Shown here one piece after another: positions 10,301 to 17,628 of a stretch of 64,000 nucleotides of DNA; the first letter of the stretch is position 1; every line of letters begins with the position of its first letter. Origin of the DNA: Mariniphaga sp041687215 (lineage in GTDB: Bacteria > Bacteroidota > Bacteroidia > Bacteroidales > Prolixibacteraceae). The notes under the pieces were generated by a model. The model was not told where the DNA came from and did no database searches. It saw only the letters and a list, made by a program, of their open reading frames with translations. The position numbers were made by a program, and so were the translations under genes. Location: the NCBI RefSeq assembly GCF_041687215.1, contig NZ_JAWLCI010000008.1:40771-104770 (forward strand), given 5' to 3'.

Positions 10301-11670
10301 GTGATATTGTTACCTAAAGAAATAAGCATTTCACTCAAAAATGAGTTTTTATCCAATCTTGGCAAATCATTCAATATTATTAAAGCATTCTTTGGCAGGG
10401 AATTCAAAACTGATTTAATCCATATTTCAAGATCTTCTGATATAGGACAATTAGAAATTTTTGATAGGAAAGCTTGGATCAATAAAGTTGTCTTTTCAAT
10501 ATCCTGATTATATGACCTTAAATCTAGCCACCAAAAATTTTTAAATTTATGACAAATTAATGCGGCAAGTTGAGTTTTTCCAGTACCATTAATTCCCTGG
10601 AAATGAATCCAACCATACTTTAAAAATATGTTATTAACTTCAATTACTTTTTCCTTTCTTTGTGAACCTCCTTTTATTAGGGAAGGTGGAGTTACAGAAA
10701 TACTTTTTAACCTGAGATCAAATATTGTATCAGCGTTATTAATTAAATTTACATCATCAATCAGTTGAGAAATTTGAGTCGAATTAAAACTTATTTTCTC
10801 CTCTAAATAATTTATTTTATTATCTAAACCGTTGAGAAGAGTATCAATTAAATTAAGTAGTCGTTCATCTGAAGGACTTAATCCTGATATAACAATTTGT
10901 TTTTGAAGTTCTTTTTTGTCTAATGTTTTTTGTGACTTACTAGACAATAATTTAAAAACAAATAAGAACAATCTAGTATATATAATATTTGCAGAATTGA
11001 AATCTGATAAGATACCCAATTCGATCAACTTGCTTTTAATTGTTTTGCTCAGGTTAATATGGTCTTCATTTCCAAAACTCCATTCAAAATCTAAAATTAT
11101 TTGGATTAAATTATTATCATTTTCTATATGAGCGTAAAATAACTTCCATTCATCATTTTTATTTTTTTCTTCTCTTTTAACTATTGAGTCGTCTATTATT
11201 TTTTCTTTTATTTTTTTAAGGAGTTGTGTTTTTATTGTTAAAAAACGTTGGTCATTCTTGTCTATTTTTATTGAATTAAATAATTCAATCCAAACTTCAA
11301 TACAACCTCTACCGTCTATAAATAATGCAGGTCTTTCAATACCATAATTAGTATTTGTAACAAATTTGAAATACAATTTATGTTCAGGATTATTATTTCG
11401 ATGTAAAAAAAAATTAAATAGTAATTCTATTGAAAGATCATTATTTAGGGTAATTTTAGTATCCCGATATTTTACTTGCTCTAATTCTCTAGTTAATTCA
11501 TTACTTTCAATATCTCTTGTAATGATATCAATATCTTCCCCTTTTTCCAGTTCTAATAATTCGTTATCAACAAGACTTAACCAGCGTAAGATAGTTGTGT
11601 CGACTTGATAAACAAATCCTCTAATAACGCTCCAAGCATCTCTGTTCTTTATTTCTTTAAATACATCCAT
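7399..11670 (-). CDS. Avs-like defence protein: Cap4-type nuclease, STAND NTPase, helical repeats
   Basis: A single 1423-residue gene that I read as a candidate antiviral STAND (Avs-type) sensor. The N-terminus (about 10-130) has the Cap4/DUF4297 dsDNA-nuclease pattern: RGFVYQ at 17-22, an acidic E45-D46-I-D48, and a QxK motif (E64-Q65-V66-K67). A charged, partly coiled linker leads to a P-loop NTPase: Walker A GINGTGKT at 359-366 (K365, T366), Walker B-like ALIILND with D435, then GNRLLTTSNYKIL, resembling the NB-ARC/STAND sensor motif. From about 650 the chain is helical with degenerate TPR-like units (for example NLAVQYCKKAVSIANNDKNY and AKAYEWSVKAFDLARKNGD), the usual ligand-sensing part. 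It is far more AT-rich than fumC (one 60-base line at 10801 has 13 G/C; one in fumC at 6421 has 29), suggesting transfer. The nuclease and sensor roles are inferred from motifs, not homology search. Confidence 0.7.
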   Translation of the reverse strand: MDVFKEIKNRDAWSVIRGFVYQVDTTILRWLSLVDNELLELEKGEDIDIITRDIESNELTRELEQVKYRDTKITLNNDLSIELLFNFFLHRNNNPEHKLYFKFVTNTNYGIERPALFIDGRGCIEVWIELFNSIKIDKNDQRFLTIKTQLLKKIKEKIIDDSIVKREEKNKNDEWKLFYAHIENDNNLIQIILDFEWSFGNEDHINLSKTIKSKLIELGILSDFNSANIIYTRLFLFVFKLLSSKSQKTLDKKELQKQIVISGLSPSDERLLNLIDTLLNGLDNKINYLEEKISFNSTQISQLIDDVNLINNADTIFDLRLKSISVTPPSLIKGGSQRKEKVIEVNNIFLKYGWIHFQGINGTGKTQLAALICHKFKNFWWLDLRSYNQDIEKTTLLIQAFLSKISNCPISEDLEIWIKSVLNSLPKNALIILNDLPRLDKNSFLSEMLISLGNNITNTGNRLLTTSNYKILSDLKSFLNEQVFYEYYDFNLSDKEILEMLVNNGATESDPNFINLISAFSQRNPRLVNTIIQRLKTINWGSNSEDIIEVLLKNEFNAELLEDAQLMISKYIPKVNSRELLYRLSLIHWSFRNNEILAVSNVEERIKHPNEKLQDLLYTWIQVNENLYQVSPIIKDIGINNLSQKTIQNIYLAVARSLLSSKKVDQIEASRIITSFIKGKDYNNAGLVLLNLFLSVKLKEEITILDSWGYLDYWKDIDIPKEMNIILRSFIRKEQIRLSQILNKDFSVFESRLEEYVKEESTSNADLFIIHFIILINFNVIKLSKFWDHLNYVFTNWEKVDTPFKETIDLKMYSTILWSPIQNLSNEHDIVTWLNKIEFLKSKYGINIFNEEIAQVAVAIICENIANVESQQKQVSWDIIVSNLKILITYFRKHNLEILEIVVLKQIISLEFKVFKNQKKALELTKSSLSKVKLNESKFLLNENIGKLYFDSEQKEKSRDWILNAINYDCIHQSTYIDTLLLGASIISNKNSNLAVQYCKKAVSIANNDKNYLELNYIQLLGELAIAYWINKDYINSLENFEDFISRLFKTKEENFGQNWIRLLLWCGHSLGYISAEVAKDRVPQFISSGEEYFKPYQGIFTLNNKDLSDYYNPNNEPIIFAHLAIFSDGINNIAKAYEWSVKAFDLARKNGDQKIFLLISSVCSQYSIINFKIEEAFESFLLFSAITGHLEGTPNEKMGIMGKVKISDLLTSKPNEKWDKAEDASVEFVIIPVFIMILTSYLVNSESNLDYVEKFKKMLSDYSLIASNKLLWELVSELTSRILSGSISEKELINRSNTFGEQQRKNLQIICILGIIYLSKNGETKLTQIINIIPYLTKIYKVANSLIKFSLIPFVKVNCIIILEEDFIGTKIEYENLLHKIISVDMLTKNAIQKMLLIVVNEFEIEILENRKAWLYEFKEIE

Positions 11671-12052
11671 TTTTGTAGAGAGTTAAAATTTAATGTATTA
11701 TATTATTTGTAATTCTAATTTTTCCTTTTAATTATATCCATTGGCATAACTCTATTGTCTGTAATCCAAAATCATACAATATTTCCATCCACCAGAAATA
11801 AAAACAACCTTTATAATTTAAAAATTCATCGCGCTTCTTCTTTAAATTGGAAAAAGAAGTTGAGGATGGAAGGAATCTGTTGTGGTTTGCTTTGTTCTGA
11901 TTTCAACATAGTCTTTTGATTTTTTACTGGTTGTCAAAATTTTAAGGAAACTAAAGTAGAAATTGCAGGCTTAAAAAGCAAGTGCAAACAGCCTTTTTTG
12001 TTTTTGGGATTTGTATTTCACTCTTTGGTATTTATTTGATTTTTGAAAATTG
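11671..12052. other. 382-bp AT-rich intergenic region
   Basis: The left part must hold the promoter of the defence-like gene, but no clear TTTG-N19-TAnnTTTG match was found. No RNA gene or flanking direct repeat was recognised. A short hairpin at 11967-11999 (AGGCT pairing with AGCCT, then T residues on the plus strand) looks like a terminator but follows no plus-strand gene. It may be a remnant. Confidence 0.5.
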
Positions 12053-12934
12053 TTATTTGGAATTTTCAGTTTGTTCCCCAAAAATCTCCTCCAGCGTTTC
12101 TTCAATGGTGGGATATTTAAATTCAAACCCGGCTTCTGTAATTTTGTGAGGCAATACCGCCGGGCTTTTGGTGAGCATGGAAGATGCTTTCCCAAACACA
12201 AGCTTCAGAGCAAATGGCGGTACAGGAATAAATGCCGGACGGTTTAATTTTTTAGCCAGTGCACGGGTAAAACCGGCATTTGTAATTTCCTGCGGGGCAG
12301 CCATGTTGAAAACTCCTTTGGCTTTTTTGTTTTCAGCGGCCCATGTAAAAGCGCGTGCCACATCGGTTTCGTGTATAAACGGAAAAGGTTGTTTGCCATT
12401 GCCAATTTTCCCGCCAATACCCAATTTAAACGGAGGCAGCAGTTTTTGTATGGTAGCCGACTCTTTCCCCAATACCACGGCAATACGGAAAATGGTGAGT
12501 CCGACTTCCTTTGGCAGGCCTTTCCACGACTTTTCCCAGTCTTTTACCACTTCGCCCAAAAATCCCCGGTCAAAATTGAAACTCTCTTCGGTGTGTGTTT
12601 TTCCTTCTTCATAAATTCCAATGGCCGATGCAGAAATGACTTTTGCAGGCCTTTCTTCCGGAAACAGGATTTGAAAAGCCTTAACCAGGTTTTCAACCGT
12701 TAAAACACGGCTGTCGTATATTTCTTTTTTGTTTTTGGTTGTCCAGCGTTGCAAAACAGGTGCGCCGGCCAGGTTTATCAATACATCGGTGTTTTTGAGT
12801 TCGCCGGCCAGAATTTCTGCCGGCCCGTAAAGCAATTCCCGCTGAATGGGCGAAATTTTATGTCCCTTCCTTTTCAGTTCAGCAGTTATTATATTTCCCA
12901 GGTAACCGGATGCACCGGTCATTTTAATAATCAT
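12053..12934 (-). CDS. TIGR01777-family NAD-dependent epimerase (SDR39U1-like)
   Basis: An extended short-chain dehydrogenase/reductase of 293 residues. The nucleotide-binding GASGYLG motif lies a few residues from the N-terminus. The family-specific stretch GAPVLQRWTTKNKKEIYDSRVLTVENLV is clear, followed by SASAIGIYEEG, the active-site region with YxxxK-like spacing altered as is normal for this family. The C-terminus has a DUF1731-like segment (FALKLVFGKASSMLTKSPAVLPHKITEAGFEFKYPTIEETL). The physiological substrate of this family is not known to me. I chose the ATG at 12934 because it places the Rossmann motif at the usual distance; an ATG at 12961 would add nine residues. Confidence 0.88.
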   Translation of the reverse strand: MIIKMTGASGYLGNIITAELKRKGHKISPIQRELLYGPAEILAGELKNTDVLINLAGAPVLQRWTTKNKKEIYDSRVLTVENLVKAFQILFPEERPAKVISASAIGIYEEGKTHTEESFNFDRGFLGEVVKDWEKSWKGLPKEVGLTIFRIAVVLGKESATIQKLLPPFKLGIGGKIGNGKQPFPFIHETDVARAFTWAAENKKAKGVFNMAAPQEITNAGFTRALAKKLNRPAFIPVPPFALKLVFGKASSMLTKSPAVLPHKITEAGFEFKYPTIEETLEEIFGEQTENSK

Positions 12935-13158
12935 GTCAGTAATTTTTTTGTAATTTAACAATTATATCCTGCATTTTTACGAGAATATTTCTGATTTGTA
13001 ACTTTCTGTGGTTAAAAAATAAACTAACCGGCAGGAATGGTTATTGTTAACTTTTTGATTTAATTTAGGAAGGTTCATTCAAAAAACAGAAAAGTTACCG
13101 GCCATTCACCGCCAAACACCTTTGTTTTGTTAATTTTGCAAGTTGTAAATAAAACTGG

Positions 13159-14964
13159 ATGTTCCGAAAAATTCGTATTATATGGCAAAGAAACACGCGG
13201 CAGTGGTTGCACCAGCTTGTTTTGTGGCGAATTGCGCGTATTCCCGAACGGCAGTTTCTTTATATACTCAGTTTGGTGGTTGGAATATTCAGCGGATTGG
13301 CAGCGCTGACACTTAAAAACCTTATTCATTTGGTAGCAGGACAACTCACCGATTGGATTGAAGTGGATTCAATCAGTTACCTTTTTTTGGTTTATCCGCT
13401 TGGGGGAATTTTGCTTACTGTACTTTTTGTTCGGTTTGTTATTAAAGACGATATCGGGCACGGGGTTTCCAAAATTCTTTATTCCATTTCGCGGCAGAGC
13501 AGCCGTATAAAACCACACAACACCTGGTCGTCGATGGTAGCCAGTTCGTTAACCATCGGAATGGGTGGCTCGGTGGGAGCCGAAGCGCCTATTGTACTTA
13601 CCGGGGCTTCTATTGGTTCTAATCTGGCGCAGATTTTTAAGCTGAATTATAAATATGTTACCCTGATGGTTGGATGTGGGGTAGCCGGTGCCATTGCCGG
13701 AATTTTTAATGCACCCGTTGCCGGTATTGTTTTCACCCTCGAAGTGCTGATGCTCGACCTCACCATGGCGTACCTTATACCTTTGCTTATTTCGGCTGTT
13801 ACAGCAACCATGTTAACCCATTTTTTTATGGGTGAAGATGTTTTACTGCAGTTTATGCAAGTACATCCTTTTACGCTCGAAACAGTCTGGTTTTACATTT
13901 TACTGGGGATTTTTACCGGGTTTGTAGGAATTTGGTTTACCCGAATGACGTTGTTTTTGGAGGCCGGATTTAAAAAAATTAAAGGATGGGGGATAAGGCT
14001 TTTAATCGGAGGATTGATAATGGGCTTGCTGGTGTTTATTTTTCCACCGCTTTGGGGAGAAGGCTACCGGGAAATTGCCCTCATTTTTAACGGAAAAGGA
14101 ACCGAATTACTGAATAATTCCTTGTTTTATAACTGGAAAACCAATGAGTATTTACTGCTGATTTTTTTAGTTGGAATCCTCATATTTAAAGTAATTGCCA
14201 TGGTGGCTACCACAGGTTCGGGAGGTGTGGGAGGTATTTTTGCACCGACTTTATTTATGGGTGCCATTGCTGGTTTCTTTTTTTCAGTGCTGGTAACAAA
14301 AATAACAGGAGTGGAACTGCCGGGAGATAATTTTGCTCTGGCCGGCATGGCTGGTATGATGGCTGCTGTGATGCATGCACCGCTAACCGGTATTTTTTTA
14401 GCTGCCGAACTTACACAGGGCTACGATTTATTTGTACCGCTAATGATAACAGCCACGGTGGCGTATGTAACCATAATGAAAGCCGAACCTTACTCGATTT
14501 ACACCAAGCGCCTTGCTCATGCAGGCGACCTGCTTACTCACCACAAAGACAAAGTGGCCCTTCGCATGATGAACGTGCGTAAGTTGATTGAAACTGACTT
14601 CGAGGTTCTTCGGCCTGATGCAACGTTACGTGATTTGGTAAAAGCAATTTCTGTTTCGCACCGCAACCTTTATCCTGTGGTGGATGATAACAATACGTTG
14701 CTTGGAATGGTGAAGCTTTCCGATGTGCGTTCACTCATTTTCGAACATGACCTTTACGATAAGGTGTTGGTTAAAGATTTGATGTATATGCCGGAATCTT
14801 ATATTGCACCCGACGACAGTATGGAAAAGGTTGTCGAAAAATTTGAAACTTCGGGCCGTTACAACCTGGCGGTTATTGATAATGGAAAATACCTTGGGTT
14901 CATTTCACGTGCCGTTGCCTTCTCCAAATACCGAAAAACAGTGCAGGATTTTTCACACGATTAA
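13159..14964 (+). CDS. ClC-family chloride channel/transporter with C-terminal CBS pair
   Basis: Inner-membrane ClC protein of 601 residues. The membrane part (about 30-440) shows the three anion-pathway signatures: GGSVGAEAP at 136-144, where E142 is the equivalent of the gating glutamate; GIFNAPVAGIVFTLEV; and GSGGVGGIFAPTLFMG, followed by HAPLTGIFLAAELTQ. Two CBS domains follow (about 465-595: LRPDATLRDLVKAI..YPVVDDNNTLLGMVKLSDVR and APDDSMEKVVEKF..NLAVIDNGKYLGFISR). They usually bind adenine nucleotides and modulate gating. The selectivity motif is GAEAP instead of the common GREGP, seen in some CBS-bearing bacterial ClCs. Whether it is a channel or Cl-/H+ exchanger cannot be decided from these motifs alone. 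It starts divergently from the epimerase gene. Confidence 0.93.
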   Translation: MFRKIRIIWQRNTRQWLHQLVLWRIARIPERQFLYILSLVVGIFSGLAALTLKNLIHLVAGQLTDWIEVDSISYLFLVYPLGGILLTVLFVRFVIKDDIGHGVSKILYSISRQSSRIKPHNTWSSMVASSLTIGMGGSVGAEAPIVLTGASIGSNLAQIFKLNYKYVTLMVGCGVAGAIAGIFNAPVAGIVFTLEVLMLDLTMAYLIPLLISAVTATMLTHFFMGEDVLLQFMQVHPFTLETVWFYILLGIFTGFVGIWFTRMTLFLEAGFKKIKGWGIRLLIGGLIMGLLVFIFPPLWGEGYREIALIFNGKGTELLNNSLFYNWKTNEYLLLIFLVGILIFKVIAMVATTGSGGVGGIFAPTLFMGAIAGFFFSVLVTKITGVELPGDNFALAGMAGMMAAVMHAPLTGIFLAAELTQGYDLFVPLMITATVAYVTIMKAEPYSIYTKRLAHAGDLLTHHKDKVALRMMNVRKLIETDFEVLRPDATLRDLVKAISVSHRNLYPVVDDNNTLLGMVKLSDVRSLIFEHDLYDKVLVKDLMYMPESYIAPDDSMEKVVEKFETSGRYNLAVIDNGKYLGFISRAVAFSKYRKTVQDFSHD

Positions 14965-15023
14965 GAAAGGTATTTTGCCTTTAATTAATTTCTTTGCAAT
15001 TGAATAATTAAAATTTTGTTACC

Positions 15024-16022
15024 GTGAATTCAAATTCTCGTCGTTCGTTTATTGCAAAAGCTACATTGGGCATTGCCGGTGTTGGTTTATCAAAATACAC
15101 CCATGCCGGATTTTTATCCGGCACTGAAAGTTTCCCGGTTGTAATTTCCACCTGGCAGCACGGACTGCCTGCCAACGAAGCGGCCTGGGAAATCCTGTCA
15201 AAAGGAGGTTATTCGCTTGATGCTGTGGAAGCCGGAGTGAAAGTTGCCGAGGCCGATCCTGATGTGATTACTGTCGGTTATGGCGGAATTCCCGATGCCA
15301 GGGGAAAAGTAACGCTCGACGCCTGCATTATGGACGAAAAAGGAAATGCAGGCAGTGTGGCTTACCTGCAATGTATTAAACACCCTGTTTCCGTTGCCCG
15401 ATTGGTGATGGAAAAAACACCGCATGTGATGCTTAGCGGAACAGGCGCTCAAAAGTTTGCGCTGGAAAACGGCTTTAAAAAAGAAAAACTACGGACAAAA
15501 AAAATGCGGAAACACTGGAAACAGTGGAAAAAAGAAGAAAGGGAGTTCAGTACGAAAATAAATATTGAAAACCAGTTGGAGGAAAACCACGACACCATCA
15601 GCATGTTGGCCATCGATAACGCCGGGCGTTTATGCGGAGCCTGTACCACCAGCGGGATGGCGTTTAAAATGCACGGCAGGGTTGGAGACTCGCCCATTAT
15701 TGGCGCAGGCTTGTTTGTGGATGGTGAAGTTGGCGGTGCTGCCGCAACCGGCTCTGGCGAACTGGTGATGAAAACGCTGGGTTCGTTTTTGGTGGTGGAG
15801 TTTATGCGAAACGGATTGTCGCCAACCGATGCATGTAACGCTGCCATTGAACGGATTACCAAAAAAATTCCCGATTACGAACAACACCAGATTGGTTATA
15901 TTGCCATCAGCAAATCTGGCGAAATTGGTGCTGCCTGCCTGCAACCGGGTTTCGATTACGCAGTGAAAACATCTGAAATCTCTGAACTCCGGGAAGCCGA
16001 TGCGTGGTTTAAAAAGTTGTAA
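15024..16022 (+). CDS. N4-(beta-N-acetylglucosaminyl)-L-asparaginase-like Ntn hydrolase, Tat-exported
   Basis: An N-terminal-nucleophile amidohydrolase of the glycosylasparaginase/isoaspartyl peptidase family, 332 residues. It starts at a GTG and begins with a twin-arginine signal (SRRSFIAKA followed by a hydrophobic stretch), so export folded to the periplasm is expected. The mature enzyme is normally made by self-cleavage before a threonine; here that is T191 in NHDTISMLAIDNAGR. Further signatures are CTTSGMAFKMHGRVGDSPIIGAGLFVD and AAATGSGE. The stretch just before the cleavage site (about 152-185) is a very basic linker. The glycoasparagine substrate is likely from HGRVGDSPIIGAG, but isoaspartyl peptides cannot be excluded. 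The gene follows clcA at 59 bp and ends at a terminator. Confidence 0.88.
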   Translation: MNSNSRRSFIAKATLGIAGVGLSKYTHAGFLSGTESFPVVISTWQHGLPANEAAWEILSKGGYSLDAVEAGVKVAEADPDVITVGYGGIPDARGKVTLDACIMDEKGNAGSVAYLQCIKHPVSVARLVMEKTPHVMLSGTGAQKFALENGFKKEKLRTKKMRKHWKQWKKEEREFSTKINIENQLEENHDTISMLAIDNAGRLCGACTTSGMAFKMHGRVGDSPIIGAGLFVDGEVGGAAATGSGELVMKTLGSFLVVEFMRNGLSPTDACNAAIERITKKIPDYEQHQIGYIAISKSGEIGAACLQPGFDYAVKTSEISELREADAWFKKL

Positions 16023-16053
16023 AAAAAGCTGCCCTGAATCAGAGCAGCTTTTG
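16022..16053 (+). terminator. Terminator after the asparaginase-like gene
   Basis: AAAAGCTGC (16024-16032) pairs with GCAGCTTTT (16044-16052), starting right at the stop codon. The A/T arms make it usable in both directions, serving also the convergent gene at 16110. Confidence 0.7.
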
Positions 16054-16109
16054 CAAGGTGAGAGAATTTAGTTTGTAATTAAGTAAATTTCAAAAATAAA
16101 AATATCAGG

Positions 16110-16832
16110 TTAGTAATCCTCGTAATAAGCAATTATTTTTTTATTTTTCAAAATATTCACAATGGCGTCAATAATTTCATCGTCATGCATAGAGGCATAA
16201 TTAAAAATGACATCGAAATCGTCGTTAGTAGCTTTCCTGCCAATAATCCTTTCAATAAAAGTGTCACGTTTGGTATCCATCTCCTTTACATACTTCACTG
16301 CTTCTGCCTGCGTAAAATCACGTAGCTGCATAATACGGTTAATTCTCCATTCCATTGGGGCTTCGAGCCTGACGTTTAGTTTGTTGGGTACTTCTCTGAG
16401 AATAACTCCTGCGGAACGTCCTACTATGATGGCGCGGCCTTTGCATGCCAGCCTGCAAATTACTCCTTTAAACGTATCAATAATTCGGTCATCTGAAATA
16501 TCGTAAATGGTTTCATTGGAAAATGCCTTGGCCACTTGTCTCAGCATTTTGAAAGCTTCTTCGGTATCATCGTAATCACCCGACTTGGCTTCTTCGATCA
16601 TATCGTTCACCACTTCTTCAATAATATCTTTATCCACCCATTTCCATTCTGCATCGGTTTTAGTGTCCATCATGTAACTGTATCCGGTAAGGATTTTTGA
16701 GAGTTTGATAGCAATTCGCTGGGCAGAACAACCCGACTGCCTTGAAATGGTAACAACCGGACCAGGAAAATCACCGGTTTCGAGATTACAGCCTGTAATA
16801 CAGCTCATAAAACTTTTAATAAACTTTTCCAT
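16110..16832 (-). CDS. Cytidylate kinase-like family protein
   Basis: A 240-residue protein of the cytidylate-kinase-like family (Pfam Cytidylate_kin2 type). It has a P-loop-like start PVVTISRQSGCSAQRIAIKLSKIL with the degenerate GCSAQRI in place of the usual GSGGREIA. A central helical region is followed by GRAIIVGRSAGVILREVPNKLNVRLEAPMEWRINRIM and a lid-like segment TQAEAVKYVKEMDTKRDTFIERIIG. This family is common in anaerobes beside the true cmk gene and its substrate is unsettled. The replaced P-loop glycines make normal kinase chemistry uncertain. Confidence 0.82.
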   Translation of the reverse strand: MEKFIKSFMSCITGCNLETGDFPGPVVTISRQSGCSAQRIAIKLSKILTGYSYMMDTKTDAEWKWVDKDIIEEVVNDMIEEAKSGDYDDTEEAFKMLRQVAKAFSNETIYDISDDRIIDTFKGVICRLACKGRAIIVGRSAGVILREVPNKLNVRLEAPMEWRINRIMQLRDFTQAEAVKYVKEMDTKRDTFIERIIGRKATNDDFDVIFNYASMHDDEIIDAIVNILKNKKIIAYYEDY

Positions 16833-16921
16833 ATTTTGGATGTATTAATTGTCAATTCCTATTTTACAGATTCGAAGTTACAATCTATTCTTGTAGAAAA
16901 AACAAAATATGTTGTAAAATA

Positions 16922-16950
16922 GGTTGAAGTTGGAAGACGGAAGTTGAAGG
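16922..16950. repeat. Polypurine interspersed repeat copy 1
   Basis: A polypurine stretch whose complement contains ACTTCCGTCTTCCAACTTC. The same pattern, ACTTCCxTCTTCCxACTTC, occurs in the intergenic region near 40050. Both copies are outside genes. Confidence 0.45.
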
Positions 16951-16954
16951 ATTT

Positions 16955-17461
16955 TTAATTTTTGGGAATCATTTCATGCATGGTAACCCGGTAAACAAGC
17001 GTTGTAAAGGGCGGAATTCCGGTAGTGCCTTTTGAACCGTATGCAAAGTCGGAATGGATATACATTTCAATTTCAGCCCCTTTATTCATATACCCAATAG
17101 CATTATTTAAACCTTCTACAACATGCTGAGGCTTAAAAACAAAACTCCATTTTCCGTTGGGGTAAATTTCATTCGAGTCTTCAATTTTTTTTCCACCGGG
17201 TAAAAAACCCAGGTAGGAAATGGTGCAATTATCTCCAACTTTAGGGAAAGGCCCGTCACCTTTTTTCCGGACAATATAAAAAACTGCCAAATCGGTGGTG
17301 TCAATATCTTCACCATCGTCTTCCAATCTTTTCATCCAGGCATCCAGTTCTTCCCATTCGGTTTCCCGTGTTCGGGGTTCTCCCTCTTCTTCAGGTTTGC
17401 ACGAAGCTATAATTATTAACAGGGAAATTAAAACCGTAAATAGTATATTTTTTTTCGACAT
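16955..17461 (-). CDS. FKBP-type peptidyl-prolyl cis-trans isomerase lipoprotein
   Basis: An outer-membrane or periplasmic lipoprotein with an FKBP fold that speeds proline isomerisation during folding of exported proteins. From the ATG at 17461 it has 168 residues. The N-terminus is a lipoprotein signal with lipobox IIASC, giving lipidated C21. The FKBP domain occupies about 75-165: VGDNCTISYLGFLPGGKKIEDS, FVFKPQHVVEGLNNAIGYMNKGAEIEMYIHSDFAYG, and IPPFTTLVYRVTMHEM. The catalytic-site aromatic pattern is only partly conserved, as in other Gldl-like FKBPs of Bacteroidota. A longer start at 17518 would hide the signal peptide, so it was rejected. No partner genes are adjacent. Confidence 0.88.
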   Translation of the reverse strand: MSKKNILFTVLISLLIIIASCKPEEEGEPRTRETEWEELDAWMKRLEDDGEDIDTTDLAVFYIVRKKGDGPFPKVGDNCTISYLGFLPGGKKIEDSNEIYPNGKWSFVFKPQHVVEGLNNAIGYMNKGAEIEMYIHSDFAYGSKGTTGIPPFTTLVYRVTMHEMIPKN

Positions 17462-17628
17462 GATTTCGATGCTTTGATTTTTCCGGCTGAAAGTTACAAT
17501 TTTCAGAGAAACGGACAATTATTTTTTACAGCAACTTGCAGGGCAGAATTAATTCCAAACCAAAACTGTTAAGAACTTAAACCAACCTGTTTTGTTTGAG
17601 GAGGTAAAGATTGAATAAAAAGTTGAAA

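Noticed and set aside
7399..11670. Restriction-modification or type IV restriction enzyme reading
   Set aside because: No methyltransferase, specificity subunit or McrB-type GTPase motifs accompany it, and the STAND-plus-helical-repeat layout fits Avs better.
11967..11999. Terminator-like hairpin on the plus strand
   Set aside because: The stem is only 5 bp and no plus-strand gene precedes it, so it was not listed as a terminator.
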